In this document: positions 25,187 through 36,008 of the stretch, piece by piece | How positions within the stretch are numbered: the first letter of the stretch is position 1 | Layout of the letters: each line of letters starts with the position of its first letter | DNA from: Mycobacterium sp. 1164966.3 | GTDB taxonomy: Bacteria > Actinomycetota > Actinomycetes > Mycobacteriales > Mycobacteriaceae | Direction: 5' to 3' | DNA length: 64,000 nucleotides | NCBI RefSeq assembly: GCF_001665395.1 | Contig: NZ_LZSG01000005.1 | Location: 124,001-188,000 of the forward strand | Program-made: the position numbers and the translations under genes | Notes under the pieces: model-generated | Told to the model about the DNA's origin: nothing | The model's input: the letters and a program-made list of their open reading frames with translations, nothing else | Database searches by the model: none

Positions 25187-26428
25187 TTACGCGTCCTGTG
25201 AAGTTGGCACGGACGCAGGCGGGTGGTCCAACAACTGCCGGTTGGCGGCCATGCCGGCCAGGGCGATGGCCATCAGGCCCGCGGATGCGCTCAGCATCAC
25301 CGCCACGCTGCCCTCGTACAACAGCCCCGCGACCCCGACCAGCGAGCCGGCTGCGATACCGAGCTGGAATGCCGTCACGTACAGGCCCGACGCTCCGTCG
25401 GGGTCATTGGCACCGCTGCGCATCGCCGCGGATTGCAGGATCGGCGAAACACCGGTCGCCATGGCGCCCCACAACACAATCGCTCCGGTTCCGATCAAAG
25501 CGGTCACCATGGTGCGGCTGCCGCCGAATGCCAGCGCGGTCAGCACGACGAACGCCGCCGTCAGGGCACCCATACAGACCAGGACCGCACCCCGGGGCCG
25601 ATGGGCCGGCGGCCGCGCGACCAGCGGCACGGCCACCACGCCCGCGATCCCGTAGGCGGCCAGCAACCAGACCAGGTTCGGCACGCCCACGCCGACGACA
25701 TCGCGGATGATCACCACGATGAAGGAGTAGGAGACGAAGTGGGCGGTGACCGCCACCATGGTGAGCAGGCTGACCGTGATCAACCCACGATTGCGGTGAT
25801 GCCGTGATCGCCCGCCCACGTGCGCGAGCTGGCTTTCGGTGAGCACCATCGGCGGCAGCACCAACACTGCGGCGATCGTGACGACGGCCGCCGCAACGGT
25901 GACGCACACCACCGCCAGCCGCCAGCCCCACATCCCGCTCATGGCCGCCACCAGGGGGCTGCCGACCGCCAGCGCCAGGCTGGTTCCGGCATAGATCGAC
26001 GTCGTGGCACGTCCGCCATGGCTAGGCGGTACCAACCGGGTGGCGATCGGCGCGATGACCGACCACAGCAGGCCATGGGTGATGGCACACAGCACCCGGC
26101 CCGCGGCCAGTACCGCGAAGTTGGGCGCCAGCGCGGTCAGCAATTGCGAGATGGTCAGGCACGTCAGGCTCAGCAGAAACGCCCGTCGCCGCGGCCAATG
26201 CGCCGTCCACCGCACCAAAGGCACCGTTGTCAGCGCCGCCACCAGGGCATACAAGGCCAGCAGCAACCCCGCCTCGACCGGGCTGGCCTTCGGGTCTGCC
26301 AATGCGCCCACCGGCAGAAGTTCGGCCGTGACATAGATGAAGGCCGCGGCGGCCAGCACGGATAGTTGCACCGCGATCCGTGGCGTCCACGTTCGTGCGG
26401 GTGCGGGGGCGGTTTCGGTTTCGATCAT
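25187..26428 (-). CDS. MFS drug/sugar efflux transporter
   Basis: 413 aa, the same length as recalled for Mtb Rv0191. Twelve hydrophobic helices of the DHA1/SotB-like major facilitator class. The helix 2-3 loop motif A is present in modified form (LVRWTAHWPRRRAFLLS). ITHGLLWSVIAPIATRLVPP and GTSLALAVGSPLVAAMSGMWGWRLA match arabinose/chloramphenicol exporters. The N-terminus MIETETAPAPARTW is cytoplasmic. ATG 26428 is chosen over an open extension to 26527. It sits between the L,D-transpeptidases (117 bp upstream gap) and ricR. Substrate unknown. Confidence 0.88.
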   Translation of the reverse strand: MIETETAPAPARTWTPRIAVQLSVLAAAAFIYVTAELLPVGALADPKASPVEAGLLLALYALVAALTTVPLVRWTAHWPRRRAFLLSLTCLTISQLLTALAPNFAVLAAGRVLCAITHGLLWSVIAPIATRLVPPSHGGRATTSIYAGTSLALAVGSPLVAAMSGMWGWRLAVVCVTVAAAVVTIAAVLVLPPMVLTESQLAHVGGRSRHHRNRGLITVSLLTMVAVTAHFVSYSFIVVIIRDVVGVGVPNLVWLLAAYGIAGVVAVPLVARPPAHRPRGAVLVCMGALTAAFVVLTALAFGGSRTMVTALIGTGAIVLWGAMATGVSPILQSAAMRSGANDPDGASGLYVTAFQLGIAAGSLVGVAGLLYEGSVAVMLSASAGLMAIALAGMAANRQLLDHPPASVPTSQDA

Positions 26429-26553
26429 CGGCTTTTCAAGGGTGTGGGATCCGCGGACAGCATTTTTGTACCCGGCCGGATCACGCTGACCCATACCGTA
26501 CGCACTGCCACGACGTGTTTTAACCACCTGGGCGGTTCAACACGCCCGCGCGA

Positions 26554-26844
26554 TTATGAACGAACCAGGCGTGCGATGGCCGCGGACGCTTCGGCCAGCT
26601 TGTTATCGGCCTCGCTGCCGCCTTCGGCTACCGCGCGGGTCACGCAGTGGTTCAGGTGCTCGTCGAGCAGGTTGAGAGCCACCGACCGCAGCGCGCTGTT
26701 GACGGCGCTGATCTGGGTGAGGACGTCGATGCAGTACTTGTCATCTTCGATCATCCGGGCGATTCCACGCACTTGCCCTTCGATGCGGCGCAGCCGCTTG
26801 GCGTAGTCGTCCTTCTGTTGCGAATATCCGTGCTCGGGAGTCAC
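26554..26844 (-). CDS. ricR: RicR, CsoR-family copper-sensing repressor
   Basis: 96 aa, the same length as recalled for Mtb Rv0190. All-helical CsoR fold with the Cu(I) ligand set C38, H63, C67 (DKYCIDVLTQ and LDEHLNHCVTRA). It represses copper-resistance genes, including mymT, when copper is low and releases DNA on Cu(I) binding. GTG 26844 is preceded by TATATT 6 nt upstream, so the mRNA is probably leaderless, and the operator overlaps that -10, implying autoregulation. A second matching operator precedes mymT at 30456. Much longer upstream reading in this frame is antisense to ilvD and is rejected. Confidence 0.95.
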   Translation of the reverse strand: MTPEHGYSQQKDDYAKRLRRIEGQVRGIARMIEDDKYCIDVLTQISAVNSALRSVALNLLDEHLNHCVTRAVAEGGSEADNKLAEASAAIARLVRS

Positions 26845-26852
26845 GCGGCCAA

Positions 26853-26871
26853 TATACCCTAACGGGGTATA
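26853..26871. promoter_or_regulatory. RicR operator between ricR and ilvD
   Basis: TATACCC-TAACG-GGGTATA is a perfect 7-5-7 inverted repeat of the CsoR/RicR type. It touches the ricR -10 (TATATT on the minus strand, 26851-26856) and lies 31 bp upstream of the ilvD -10. Autorepression is likely; an effect on ilvD is only possible. Confidence 0.85.
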
Positions 26872-26901
26872 CCCGCCAGATTTCCGCTGGTTACACACCC
26901 G

Positions 26902-26907
26902 CATACT
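26902..26907 (+). promoter_or_regulatory. -10 element of ilvD (leaderless)
   Basis: CATACT fits NANNNT and ends 6 nt before ATG 26914, suggesting transcription starts at the start codon. No ribosome-binding site is present upstream. Confidence 0.45.
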
Positions 26908-26913
26908 GGGACG

Positions 26914-28605
26914 ATGACCCCTGACATCAAGCCCCGCAGTCGCGACGTCACCGACGGCCTGGAGAAGGCCGCCGCCCGTGGCATGCTGCGGGCGGTAGGC
27001 ATGGGGGACGAAGACTTCGCCAAGGCCCAGATCGGCGTCGCCTCCTCCTGGAACGAGATCACGCCGTGCAATCTGTCCCTGGACCGCTTGGCCAAGGCGG
27101 TCAAGGAAGGCGTGTTCGCGGCGGGCGGGTATCCGCTGGAGTTCGGGACCATCTCGGTTTCCGACGGAATCTCGATGGGCCACGAGGGCATGCACTTCTC
27201 GCTGGTGTCTCGCGAAGTGATCGCCGACAGCGTCGAAACCGTGATGCAGGCCGAGCGGCTGGACGGGTCGGTGCTGCTGGCCGGCTGCGACAAGTCCCTG
27301 CCCGGGATGCTGATGGCCGCCGCGCGGCTGGACCTGGCGTCGGTGTTCCTCTACGCCGGCTCGATCCTGCCCGGGGTGGCCAAGCTCTCCGACGGCAGCG
27401 AGCGTGAGGTCACCATCATCGACGCGTTCGAGGCGGTCGGCGCGTGCTCGCGCGGATTGATGAGCCGCGAGGACGTCGACGCCATCGAGCGGGCGATCTG
27501 CCCCGGCGAGGGCGCGTGTGGCGGCATGTACACCGCCAACACGATGGCCAGCGCCGCCGAAGCGCTGGGCATGTCGCTACCGGGCAGCGCGGCACCGCCG
27601 GCGACCGACCGCCGACGCGACGGGTTCGCCCGCCGAAGCGGTCAGGCCGTCATCGAGCTGCTGCGCCGCGGCATCACCGCCCGCGACATCCTCACCCGCG
27701 AGGCGTTCGAGAACGCGATCGCCGTGGTGATGGCATTCGGCGGCTCCACCAACGCGGTGCTGCACCTGCTGGCCATCGCGCAAGAAGCCGGCGTCGCGCT
27801 GTCCCTCGACGACTTCAGCCGCATCGGGTCGAAGGTGCCACACCTGGCCAACGTCAAGCCGTTCGGTCAGCACGTGATGGTCGACGTCGACCACATCGGC
27901 GGTGTCCCGGTGGTAATGAAAACGCTGCTTGACGCCGGCCTGCTGCACGGCGATTGCCTGACGGTGACCGGCAAGACGGTGGCCGAGAACCTGGCCGACA
28001 TCGCCCCGCCCGACCCCGACGGGAAGGTGCTGCGCGCGCTGAACAACCCGCTGCACCCGACCGGAGGCATCACCATCCTGCGCGGATCGCTGGCGCCGGA
28101 GGGCGCGGTGGTCAAGTCGGCCGGTTTCGATTCCGACGTGTTCGAAGGCACCGCAAGGGTTTTCGACGGCGAGCGGGCTGCCCTCGATGCCCTCGAGGAC
28201 GGCACCATCACCGCGGGCGATGCGGTGGTGATCCGCTACGAGGGCCCCAAGGGTGGCCCGGGGATGCGCGAGATGCTGGCCATCACCGGCGCCATCAAGG
28301 GCGCCGGGCTGGGCAAGGACGTGCTGTTGCTGACCGACGGCCGGTTCTCCGGCGGAACGACCGGCCTGTGTGTGGGCCACATCGCACCGGAAGCCGTCGA
28401 CGCCGGGCCCATCGCCTTCCTGCGCGACGGCGACCGGATCCGTCTCGACGTCGCCAGCCAAACACTCGACGTGCTGGCTGATCCGGCCGAATTCGCGTCT
28501 CGGCAAGAGGATTTCAGTCCTCCACCGCCGCGCTACACCACCGGCGTGCTGGCCAAGTACGTCAAGCTCGTCGGCTCAGCCGCGGTCGGCGCGGTCTGCG
28601 GCTAG
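26914..28605 (+). CDS. ilvD: Dihydroxy-acid dehydratase
   Basis: 563 aa (Mtb IlvD, Rv0189c, is 575). It removes water from 2,3-dihydroxy-isovalerate/methylvalerate to give the 2-keto acids of valine, isoleucine and leucine synthesis. IlvD/Edd family marks are present: [64 protein letters not shown] and [21 protein letters not shown]. The cysteines in PCN, GCDKS and GACGG bind the Fe-S cluster, a known target of copper and oxidative damage. That makes its placement divergent from ricR notable, though co-regulation is unproven. Confidence 0.97.
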   Translation: MTPDIKPRSRDVTDGLEKAAARGMLRAVGMGDEDFAKAQIGVASSWNEITPCNLSLDRLAKAVKEGVFAAGGYPLEFGTISVSDGISMGHEGMHFSLVSREVIADSVETVMQAERLDGSVLLAGCDKSLPGMLMAAARLDLASVFLYAGSILPGVAKLSDGSEREVTIIDAFEAVGACSRGLMSREDVDAIERAICPGEGACGGMYTANTMASAAEALGMSLPGSAAPPATDRRRDGFARRSGQAVIELLRRGITARDILTREAFENAIAVVMAFGGSTNAVLHLLAIAQEAGVALSLDDFSRIGSKVPHLANVKPFGQHVMVDVDHIGGVPVVMKTLLDAGLLHGDCLTVTGKTVAENLADIAPPDPDGKVLRALNNPLHPTGGITILRGSLAPEGAVVKSAGFDSDVFEGTARVFDGERAALDALEDGTITAGDAVVIRYEGPKGGPGMREMLAITGAIKGAGLGKDVLLLTDGRFSGGTTGLCVGHIAPEAVDAGPIAFLRDGDRIRLDVASQTLDVLADPAEFASRQEDFSPPPPRYTTGVLAKYVKLVGSAAVGAVCG

Positions 28606-28689
28606 TGGACGTCGTTGCGAGCGTGCACGTTTGTACACGACACGCCGGGAGTCATTGGCATTTTGTGCACCCTCGCCGCAGGGAGTCTC

Positions 28690-29673
28690 ATGGACGTTCT
28701 TGACCGGCTGCGCCTGGACGTTCCGGTGGGACAGGCGGGCATGGGCGGCGGGCTGGCCGGTTCGGCGCTGGCCGCCGCCGTCGCCAAGGCTGGCGGGCTG
28801 GGCACACTGGGCCTGACCACGCCGTGGCAACTGCGTAGCCGGATCGATCGGGTGCGCGCTGCGGCACCCGGCCGCGCGGTCGCGGTAAACCTGTTGATGC
28901 GCTTCGTTGGTCGCCGCCACGTCGAAGTGTGTGTCGACAGCCGCATTGACGTCGCCGTGCTGGCTTTCGGCGAAACGCGCAGCCTTATCGAGCATCTGCG
29001 TGACGCGGGGATTTTCGTCTTCGTGATGGTCGGTACTGCAACGCAGGCACGCCGCGCCGTCGCCTGGGGTGCCGACGGCTTGATCGCGCAGGGCCGAGAA
29101 GCCGGGGGTCACCTGGTCGGAACCGAGCCGGCCATGGACTTCCTGCCGCAAGCGCTGGCCGCTGCGGGAGATCGGCCGGTGTTCGTGGCCGGTGGAATCG
29201 CCGACGGCGCCGACACCCGAGCCGCCCTGGCCGCGGGCGCCAGTGGCGTCATCGCCGGAACGCGATTCCTACTCACCGACGAGGCCGACGCCAACCGCGA
29301 GTACCAACGGCGAATCATAAACGCGGACAAGACGATCGAGACCGACCTGTTCGGGGTCACCTGGCCGCTCCGGCACCGCGTGGTGCCCAACGCCGCAACC
29401 CGGCGCTGGTGCCGCGAGGACGGGTGGGCCAAGGCAATTCCGGCGAGACTGAACGCGGCGAGTCGCCCGCTGTCCGCGCCGCTCTACCGCGACCTGGGCG
29501 GCGTGCTGCGCCTGCAGTCACCGCGCCGCCCGCTGTTCACACCGGCGGCGCCGGTTCGCCGGATGCCGGATTCGTGGGTTGACCGCGCGGCCTTGTACGC
29601 CGGTGAGACGGCGCTGCGGATCACCGAGGTCACCTCAGCCGAACAAGCGGTCAAAGACCTGAGTCCGCGCTAA
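28690..29673 (+). CDS. Nitronate monooxygenase-like FMN enzyme
   Basis: 327 aa TIM-barrel protein of the nitronate monooxygenase/2-nitropropane dioxygenase family, FMN-dependent. Motifs in order: PVGQAGMGGGLAGSALAAAV, WGADGLIAQGREAGGHLVG (phosphate-binding, with the catalytic-region GGH), and VFVAGGIADGADTRAALAAGASGV. ATG 28690 follows a CAGGGAG ribosome site. The open frame to 28615 is less supported. It sits 84 bp after ilvD, where the Mtb order has the membrane protein Rv0188, so it is an accessory insertion. It may detoxify nitronates such as 3-nitropropionate; substrate unknown. It ends at the 29680 hairpin. Confidence 0.88.
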   Translation: MDVLDRLRLDVPVGQAGMGGGLAGSALAAAVAKAGGLGTLGLTTPWQLRSRIDRVRAAAPGRAVAVNLLMRFVGRRHVEVCVDSRIDVAVLAFGETRSLIEHLRDAGIFVFVMVGTATQARRAVAWGADGLIAQGREAGGHLVGTEPAMDFLPQALAAAGDRPVFVAGGIADGADTRAALAAGASGVIAGTRFLLTDEADANREYQRRIINADKTIETDLFGVTWPLRHRVVPNAATRRWCREDGWAKAIPARLNAASRPLSAPLYRDLGGVLRLQSPRRPLFTPAAPVRRMPDSWVDRAALYAGETALRITEVTSAEQAVKDLSPR

Positions 29674-29679
29674 CTTGGT

Positions 29680-29736
29680 GAGCAGACGCAAAATCGCCTA
29701 TTTCCGTGCGAAATTGGGCGATTTTGTGTCTGCTCG
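29680..29736. terminator. Bidirectional terminator-like hairpin
   Basis: GAGCAGACGCAAAATCGCC pairs with GGGCGATTTTGTGTCTGCTC around a loop of about 17 nt. It lies 6-7 bp from the stops of the convergent nitronate monooxygenase and O-methyltransferase genes. Same repeat-hairpin family as at 1141, 23089 and 61760. Confidence 0.8.
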
Positions 29737-29742
29737 GCACAG

Positions 29743-30396
29743 CTAGCGCACGGCCGCGATCGCGAAACCGTCCCAGCCCTTGGCCCCGACGGTCTGCAGC
29801 ACCGCGGTGTCCAGCCGGGGGTGCTCTCCCATCACCTGCAGGGTTTGGCGCGTCGCCGTGACCCTGGGGTCAGCCGACTCCGTCAGGATGTGGCGGTCCC
29901 GAATGACGTTGTCCACCACAATGATCGAGCCGGGACGGGACAGACGGATCGCCCAGTCGAGGTAGGCCAGATTGTTCTCTTTGTCGGCATCGATGAACAC
30001 CAGATCGAACGGGCCGCGGACCGTCGGCAACGTGTCCAGCGCGGCACCGACCAAAACCTCCACCCGGTCTGCCACACCGGCCCGTTCCAGGTTGGCTCGT
30101 GCGACGTCGGCGTGCTTGGGTTCGTACTCCAGCGTCACCACGCGTCCCTGCGGACCGGCGCCGCGGGCCAGCCAGATGGTGCTGAAGCCGCCCAATGTGC
30201 CGAGCTCGAGGATGCGGCGCGCCTGCATCGCACCGGCCAGCAGGCACAGGAACTTGCCCTGCTGGGCCGAGACGGCGATCGGAGGCAATCCGGCCGCCTG
30301 GCTGGCCGTCAGGGCTTCCGTCAACACCGGATCGTCGCCGACCACGGTGCCGTCCAAGAACGCGTCCACTGCTTGTGGCGTTGGGTTTTCGGCCAT
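29743..30396 (-). CDS. SAM-dependent O-methyltransferase
   Basis: 217 aa; counterpart of Mtb Rv0187 (220 aa). Caffeoyl-CoA/catechol O-methyltransferase family. Motif I is ILELGTLGGFSTIWLA. VVTLEYEPKHADVARANL gives the acidic ribose contact, and DLVFIDADKENNLAYLDWAIRL supplies the metal-binding Asp residues. It should methylate a catechol-type hydroxyl with Mg2+ or another divalent ion. The start codon is 123 bp from mymT, divergently, and the mymT RicR operator (30456) lies between them, so copper could influence both. The natural substrate is unknown. Confidence 0.9.
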   Translation of the reverse strand: MAENPTPQAVDAFLDGTVVGDDPVLTEALTASQAAGLPPIAVSAQQGKFLCLLAGAMQARRILELGTLGGFSTIWLARGAGPQGRVVTLEYEPKHADVARANLERAGVADRVEVLVGAALDTLPTVRGPFDLVFIDADKENNLAYLDWAIRLSRPGSIIVVDNVIRDRHILTESADPRVTATRQTLQVMGEHPRLDTAVLQTVGAKGWDGFAIAAVR

Positions 30397-30455
30397 GCGC
30401 CCACGCTAGCGGTGCGGCGTAGCAGGGCGAAATGTGTGGCTGCACACTTGCTCGG

Positions 30456-30472
30456 ATACCCATACGGGGTAT
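30456..30472. promoter_or_regulatory. RicR operator upstream of mymT
   Basis: ATACCC-ATACG-GGGTAT is an inverted repeat with the same arms and 5-bp spacer as the site at ricR (26853). It starts 64 bp before the mymT ATG, where RicR would block transcription until copper rises. Confidence 0.85.
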
Positions 30473-30519
30473 AGGCTTCGATACGTGTACGAAGCAGCGA
30501 CACACAGAAGGGACAGGAA

Positions 30520-30666
30520 ATGACCAACTACGAGGCGGGAACCGTGCTGACGTGTGGCCACGAGGGCTGCGGATGCCGGGTCCGGATCGAAAACGAGTGC
30601 CACTGCTCGAACGCCGGCCAGGCCTACCGTTGCACCTGCGGCGAAGAGCTGGTGCCGGTCGAGTAG
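30520..30666 (+). CDS. mymT: MymT, copper metallothionein
   Basis: 48 aa, beginning [20 protein letters not shown]. Seven cysteines (12, 17, 19, 27, 29, 38, 40) in C-x4-CxC, CxC and CxC arrangement match mycobacterial MymT (Mtb Rv0186A, 53 aa), which binds several Cu(I) ions and protects against copper. It lacks the five-residue N-terminal extension of the Mtb protein. AAGGGACAGGAA precedes the ATG. A RicR operator lies upstream and ricR is in the same window, so it is copper-inducible by inference. The gene is easily missed because of its length. Confidence 0.95.
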   Translation: MTNYEAGTVLTCGHEGCGCRVRIENECHCSNAGQAYRCTCGEELVPVE

Positions 30667-30687
30667 GTCTGGAAGGCCGGTCGCTTG

Positions 30688-32811
30688 TTATCGCCCGAAC
30701 ACGCGACCGGCCAGCTCGACCTCGGCCGCCAACTCCGGGGCTGCCGCCGAAGCGCCCACCGCCACGGCGTAGTTGCCCGATGCGATGCGCCAGCCGGAGT
30801 GACCGCCGTCATAGCGGGCGAGTAGGCGCGGTTCCGCCGCGATGGTCACCCGGCAGTTGTCGCCGGGCTGAAGCTCTACCCGCTGGAACCCCAACAAGCG
30901 CAACCGTTTCCCGTCCGGAGCGTCCGTCAGGTACAGCTGCGGCACGTCAGCCCCGCTGCGATCGCCGGTGTTGTGGACGGTGAAGCTGGCCGTGACGGTC
31001 TCACCGCCGGAGACGGTCAGGTCGCGGTACTCGAACTTGGTATAGGACAGGCCGTGGCCGAATGCGAACATCGGCTCGTGACCCTGTTTCGCGAACCAGC
31101 GGTAGCCGACGTCGGCGCCTTCGAAGTAGTCGATGGTGGTCGGCGTCCCGAACGGTTCGCCGAGACCGGGCAGCTCCGGCCGCGGTGTCTGGTGGAGGCC
31201 GGCCGGGAAGGTGATCGGCAGCCGACCCGACGGGTTGACGCGACCGGCCAGGATCTCCGCGATGGCCTGGCCGCCCGCCTGTCCCGGATACCATGCCTGC
31301 ACAACGGCATTGACCGAATCGCGCCACGGCATGGCCACCGGGTTGCCGGTCTCCAGCACCACCACGGTGTTCGGGTTGGCGGCAGCGACGGCGGCGATCA
31401 CCGCGTCCTGACCCCACGGCAACGAGAGGTCGGCAATGTCATAGCCCTCCGTCTCGACGCGGACCGCGAACACGACCGCGACGTCTGCTCGCCGTGCCGC
31501 CAGCACCGCCTCTGCCGGACTGAGACCGGGGTCGAACTCGATCTGGGCGCGCGGGAATTGCTTCCTCAGCTCGTCGAGCGGGCTCGACGGCAGCAGATAG
31601 AGATTGCGCATTCCGCCGGTCAGGCCCGGTCCGCCGATCGGAATCACATCCGCATAACCGCCCGGGGGGACGACCGCACTGGACCCGCCGCCGGTTGGCA
31701 CGCCCAACTGTGCATAGCCGCCGATGACCACGATGTGCGCCGACGTCTCAGGTGCCAGCGGCAACACCCCCCGGTTGACCAGCAGCACGATTCCCTGCCG
31801 TGCGATCTGCAACGCAATCTCGTTGTGCACCAAGCTATCCGGCGTATCCGGCTTAGCAGCCGGCCACCGGTCGACGCCGACCGCGAACACCGACCGCAAG
31901 ATCCGCCGGACCATCGCCGACAAGCGTTCTCTGGGCAACCTGCCGTCGGCGCAGGCGACTCGCAGCGGCTCGGTAAACATCTCCGCCTGCCAGAACACGG
32001 CGTCGAGCTGGGCGCCGCACTCCTGGTCGAGGCCATGCAACGCGCACTCCCAACTCGGTGTCGCGCCCCAGTCGGACATCACCCAACCGCGGTATCCCCA
32101 GGCACCTTTCAGCACCTCGTTGAGCAGAACCTCGTTGGCCGCGGCGTAGTCGCCGTTGATTTTGTTGTAGGCGGCCATCACGGCACCCGGCGCCGACCGC
32201 TCGATGGCGATCTGGAAGGCCAGCAGGTCCGATTCACGGTGCGCGTCGGGATCGATGATCGCGTCCAGCCAATGTCGATTGGTCTCGTTGGAGTTCAGCG
32301 AAAAGTGCTTGACCGTCGAGATGACCCCCTGCCGCTGTATTCCGTTGACCGAGCCGGCGGCGATGGTTCCGGTCAAAAGCGGGTCCTCGGAAAGGTATTC
32401 GAAATTGCGGCCGTTTCGCGGGTCACGTGCCAGGTTCATGGCGCCGGCCAGTAGCACGTTGAAGCCGCGACTGCGGGCCTCCCGGCCGATCGCCTCACCC
32501 GCGGCGTGGGCGAGCTCCGGATCGAAACCGGCAGCCAGGGCCAGCCCGGCAGGCAGCGCAGTGGCGGTGTCGCCGGGCCGGTATCCGGGGTTGGTGACGC
32601 CCAGACCGGCGTCACTCATCAGCAGCGCCGGGACACCGAGCCGGGGAATCCCCGGGACATAACCCGCGCACATCGGAACGCCCGGCGGGATGCGCTCGTC
32701 GCGCACCGGCCACATGTCACTGGCCCCCATCACGCCGACAATCAACGAGAATCGCTCGTCATCGGTCATCTGACTTTCGATCTCGGCGGCACGGAGGTCG
32801 GGATCGCTCAT
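30688..32811 (-). CDS. bglS: Glycoside hydrolase family 3 beta-glucosidase
   Basis: 707 aa from ATG 32811; counterpart of Mtb Rv0186 (691 aa). The GH3 N-terminal TIM barrel has the nucleophile Asp in GWVMSDWGATPSWE and the substrate pocket in NGRNFEYLSEDPLL and STVKHFSLNSNETNR. The GH3 C-terminal alpha/beta sandwich and a fibronectin III-like domain (HNTGDRSGADVPQLYL) follow. No signal peptide is seen, so it probably acts inside the cell on imported oligosaccharides or aryl glucosides. Its ATG overlaps the upstream gene stop (ATGA). The frame is open 41 codons further upstream inside that gene, which is rejected. Confidence 0.93.
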   Translation of the reverse strand: MSDPDLRAAEIESQMTDDERFSLIVGVMGASDMWPVRDERIPPGVPMCAGYVPGIPRLGVPALLMSDAGLGVTNPGYRPGDTATALPAGLALAAGFDPELAHAAGEAIGREARSRGFNVLLAGAMNLARDPRNGRNFEYLSEDPLLTGTIAAGSVNGIQRQGVISTVKHFSLNSNETNRHWLDAIIDPDAHRESDLLAFQIAIERSAPGAVMAAYNKINGDYAAANEVLLNEVLKGAWGYRGWVMSDWGATPSWECALHGLDQECGAQLDAVFWQAEMFTEPLRVACADGRLPRERLSAMVRRILRSVFAVGVDRWPAAKPDTPDSLVHNEIALQIARQGIVLLVNRGVLPLAPETSAHIVVIGGYAQLGVPTGGGSSAVVPPGGYADVIPIGGPGLTGGMRNLYLLPSSPLDELRKQFPRAQIEFDPGLSPAEAVLAARRADVAVVFAVRVETEGYDIADLSLPWGQDAVIAAVAAANPNTVVVLETGNPVAMPWRDSVNAVVQAWYPGQAGGQAIAEILAGRVNPSGRLPITFPAGLHQTPRPELPGLGEPFGTPTTIDYFEGADVGYRWFAKQGHEPMFAFGHGLSYTKFEYRDLTVSGGETVTASFTVHNTGDRSGADVPQLYLTDAPDGKRLRLLGFQRVELQPGDNCRVTIAAEPRLLARYDGGHSGWRIASGNYAVAVGASAAAPELAAEVELAGRVFGR

Positions 32812-33332
32812 CGCACCCCCTCTTTGGCGTAGACGACACGCAGCACGTGCCCGAGCTCGGGTCCCATCACCAGCTCGGTCAGCCTGCAGATGGTTGCGAC
32901 GAACTCCGGGCCGTGCGCGGGCTGCGCTTGGCACAAGTGATGCGCCAACTCGTGCAGTACCACCAGTTCGCGCATCGCCCAGTCGGCGGTGCCACGGTCG
33001 GGAACGGCGATAACGCCTGCGCCATCAAGGTTTTCGTAGTGTGCGGCGGTGGCCGCCCGGCGCGCCCGCACTCGCAGCGAGGACACCGCCGGCCATTGCT
33101 CCCGAACCGCCGGTAACGCCAGCACATCGTCGACGTAGCGCTGCACGGACGCCACCGACCCGAACCGGGCCTCCGGCGGCAGCGTCAACTGGGTGCCGAA
33201 GAAGTCGATCGCACGCGACCCGTGTTCGGCGGCGCGATCGAACAGCGTCCGGATGAATTCCTCCGCAGCATAAACTTTGGAGCGCTGGGAATCTCGAGGC
33301 GACTCCGCTGGCGTCACCGGCTCGGGTATCAC
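32808..33332 (-). CDS. Putative zinc metallohydrolase (TIGR04338-type)
   Basis: 174 aa; counterpart of Mtb Rv0185. The C-terminal half carries HELAHH plus a downstream HGPEF (in VLHELAHHLCQAQPAHGPEF), the arrangement of small SprT-like metallopeptidases or a mycobacterial metallohydrolase family. No signal peptide or membrane helix. It overlaps bglS and the upstream DUF2786 gene by 4 bp each, so the three genes form one coupled operon. DUF2786 and this family are commonly neighbours in mycobacteria. Substrate unknown. Confidence 0.82.
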   Translation of the reverse strand: MIPEPVTPAESPRDSQRSKVYAAEEFIRTLFDRAAEHGSRAIDFFGTQLTLPPEARFGSVASVQRYVDDVLALPAVREQWPAVSSLRVRARRAATAAHYENLDGAGVIAVPDRGTADWAMRELVVLHELAHHLCQAQPAHGPEFVATICRLTELVMGPELGHVLRVVYAKEGVR

Positions 33333-34078
33333 CGGCCCAGCGCGGTCCGAGACCCAGGCAGCTCGGTGCTGTTTCCGAGCCGAGCTCGCCTGCCCGCCCG
33401 GTCTCCCGCGCGTCGCGCCGCCGATGAATACCCGGCGGTGGCTCGGGTGGCCTGCCAGGTGCCGCGTGCTTTGGACGCGCTGCGGTAGTGATCTTGCAGC
33501 TCGATTTCCTTGTCCCGCAATGCGATGGCGGTGCCGGGCGAGCGGCCGCGGTCCTCGGTGACCTCTCGGCGGGCCTGCTCGCGCGCCTCGGCCAGGCGCT
33601 GCCCGACACGCACCCCGAACGCCAGCTGAAAGTTGAGGCGAGCGGTGATCGTCGGCGTCGGCCGGTGTGCGCCCGAGGCGAGATAACTGTCCGACGCCCG
33701 CACCATCTGTACGACCAGGCTGGCGTACAGGGCGTGCGTCGCATCGATGTCCTCGGCGAAACCGTAGGCGTAGACGAAGGTCGAATTCGACGCCACGTCG
33801 CAGCGCACGTCGTTCGCGGACGCGATCAGGACGAAAAGCTGCACATAGGTCCGCAAGCCGCGGGTACCCGCGGTCCCGATGGTGATGGTGCGCTGGGTGG
33901 GCGTCTGTGCGGCCGATCGGTTGGACTGGTGGGATCGGGCGACTGCCAAGTCGATCGAGGCCGCCGTCGCCAACCGCTGGGCGGCGCCCATGAACGCATC
34001 GGCCTCATGGGCGTTGTCGGTGCCTTCGGCCTGACGTAGCAGTGCGGCGATGCGGGCCAGCATCTTGTCGTCGGTCAT
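33329..34078 (-). CDS. DUF2786-domain protein
   Basis: 249 aa, the same length as recalled for Mtb Rv0184. The N-terminal MLARIAALLRQAEGTDNAHEADAFMGAAQRLA is the DUF2786 helical motif (here split at residue 20 as MLARIAALLRQAEGTDNAHE and onward). A mixed alpha/beta region and a charged helical C-terminus rich in Arg and Glu follow. It is first in the operon with the metallohydrolase and bglS. No catalytic motif is recognised and the function is unknown; cytoplasmic by lack of signals. Confidence 0.82.
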   Translation of the reverse strand: MTDDKMLARIAALLRQAEGTDNAHEADAFMGAAQRLATAASIDLAVARSHQSNRSAAQTPTQRTITIGTAGTRGLRTYVQLFVLIASANDVRCDVASNSTFVYAYGFAEDIDATHALYASLVVQMVRASDSYLASGAHRPTPTITARLNFQLAFGVRVGQRLAEAREQARREVTEDRGRSPGTAIALRDKEIELQDHYRSASKARGTWQATRATAGYSSAARRAGDRAGRRARLGNSTELPGSRTALGR

Positions 34079-34112
34079 AGCGTCAAAGTACGCGAGCGGT
34101 ACGACATCTCAG

Positions 34113-35998
<1,886 letters not shown>

Positions 35999-36008
35999 CC
36001 GTTGAACT

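Noticed and set aside
26845..27195. Longer RicR protein of 213 residues
   Set aside because: The extension covers the RicR operator and is antisense to ilvD; GTG 26844 gives the 96 residues normal for the family.
30973..32454. 493-codon plus-strand frame opposite bglS
   Set aside because: Arg/His/Gly-rich shadow of the GH3 gene with no recognisable domain.
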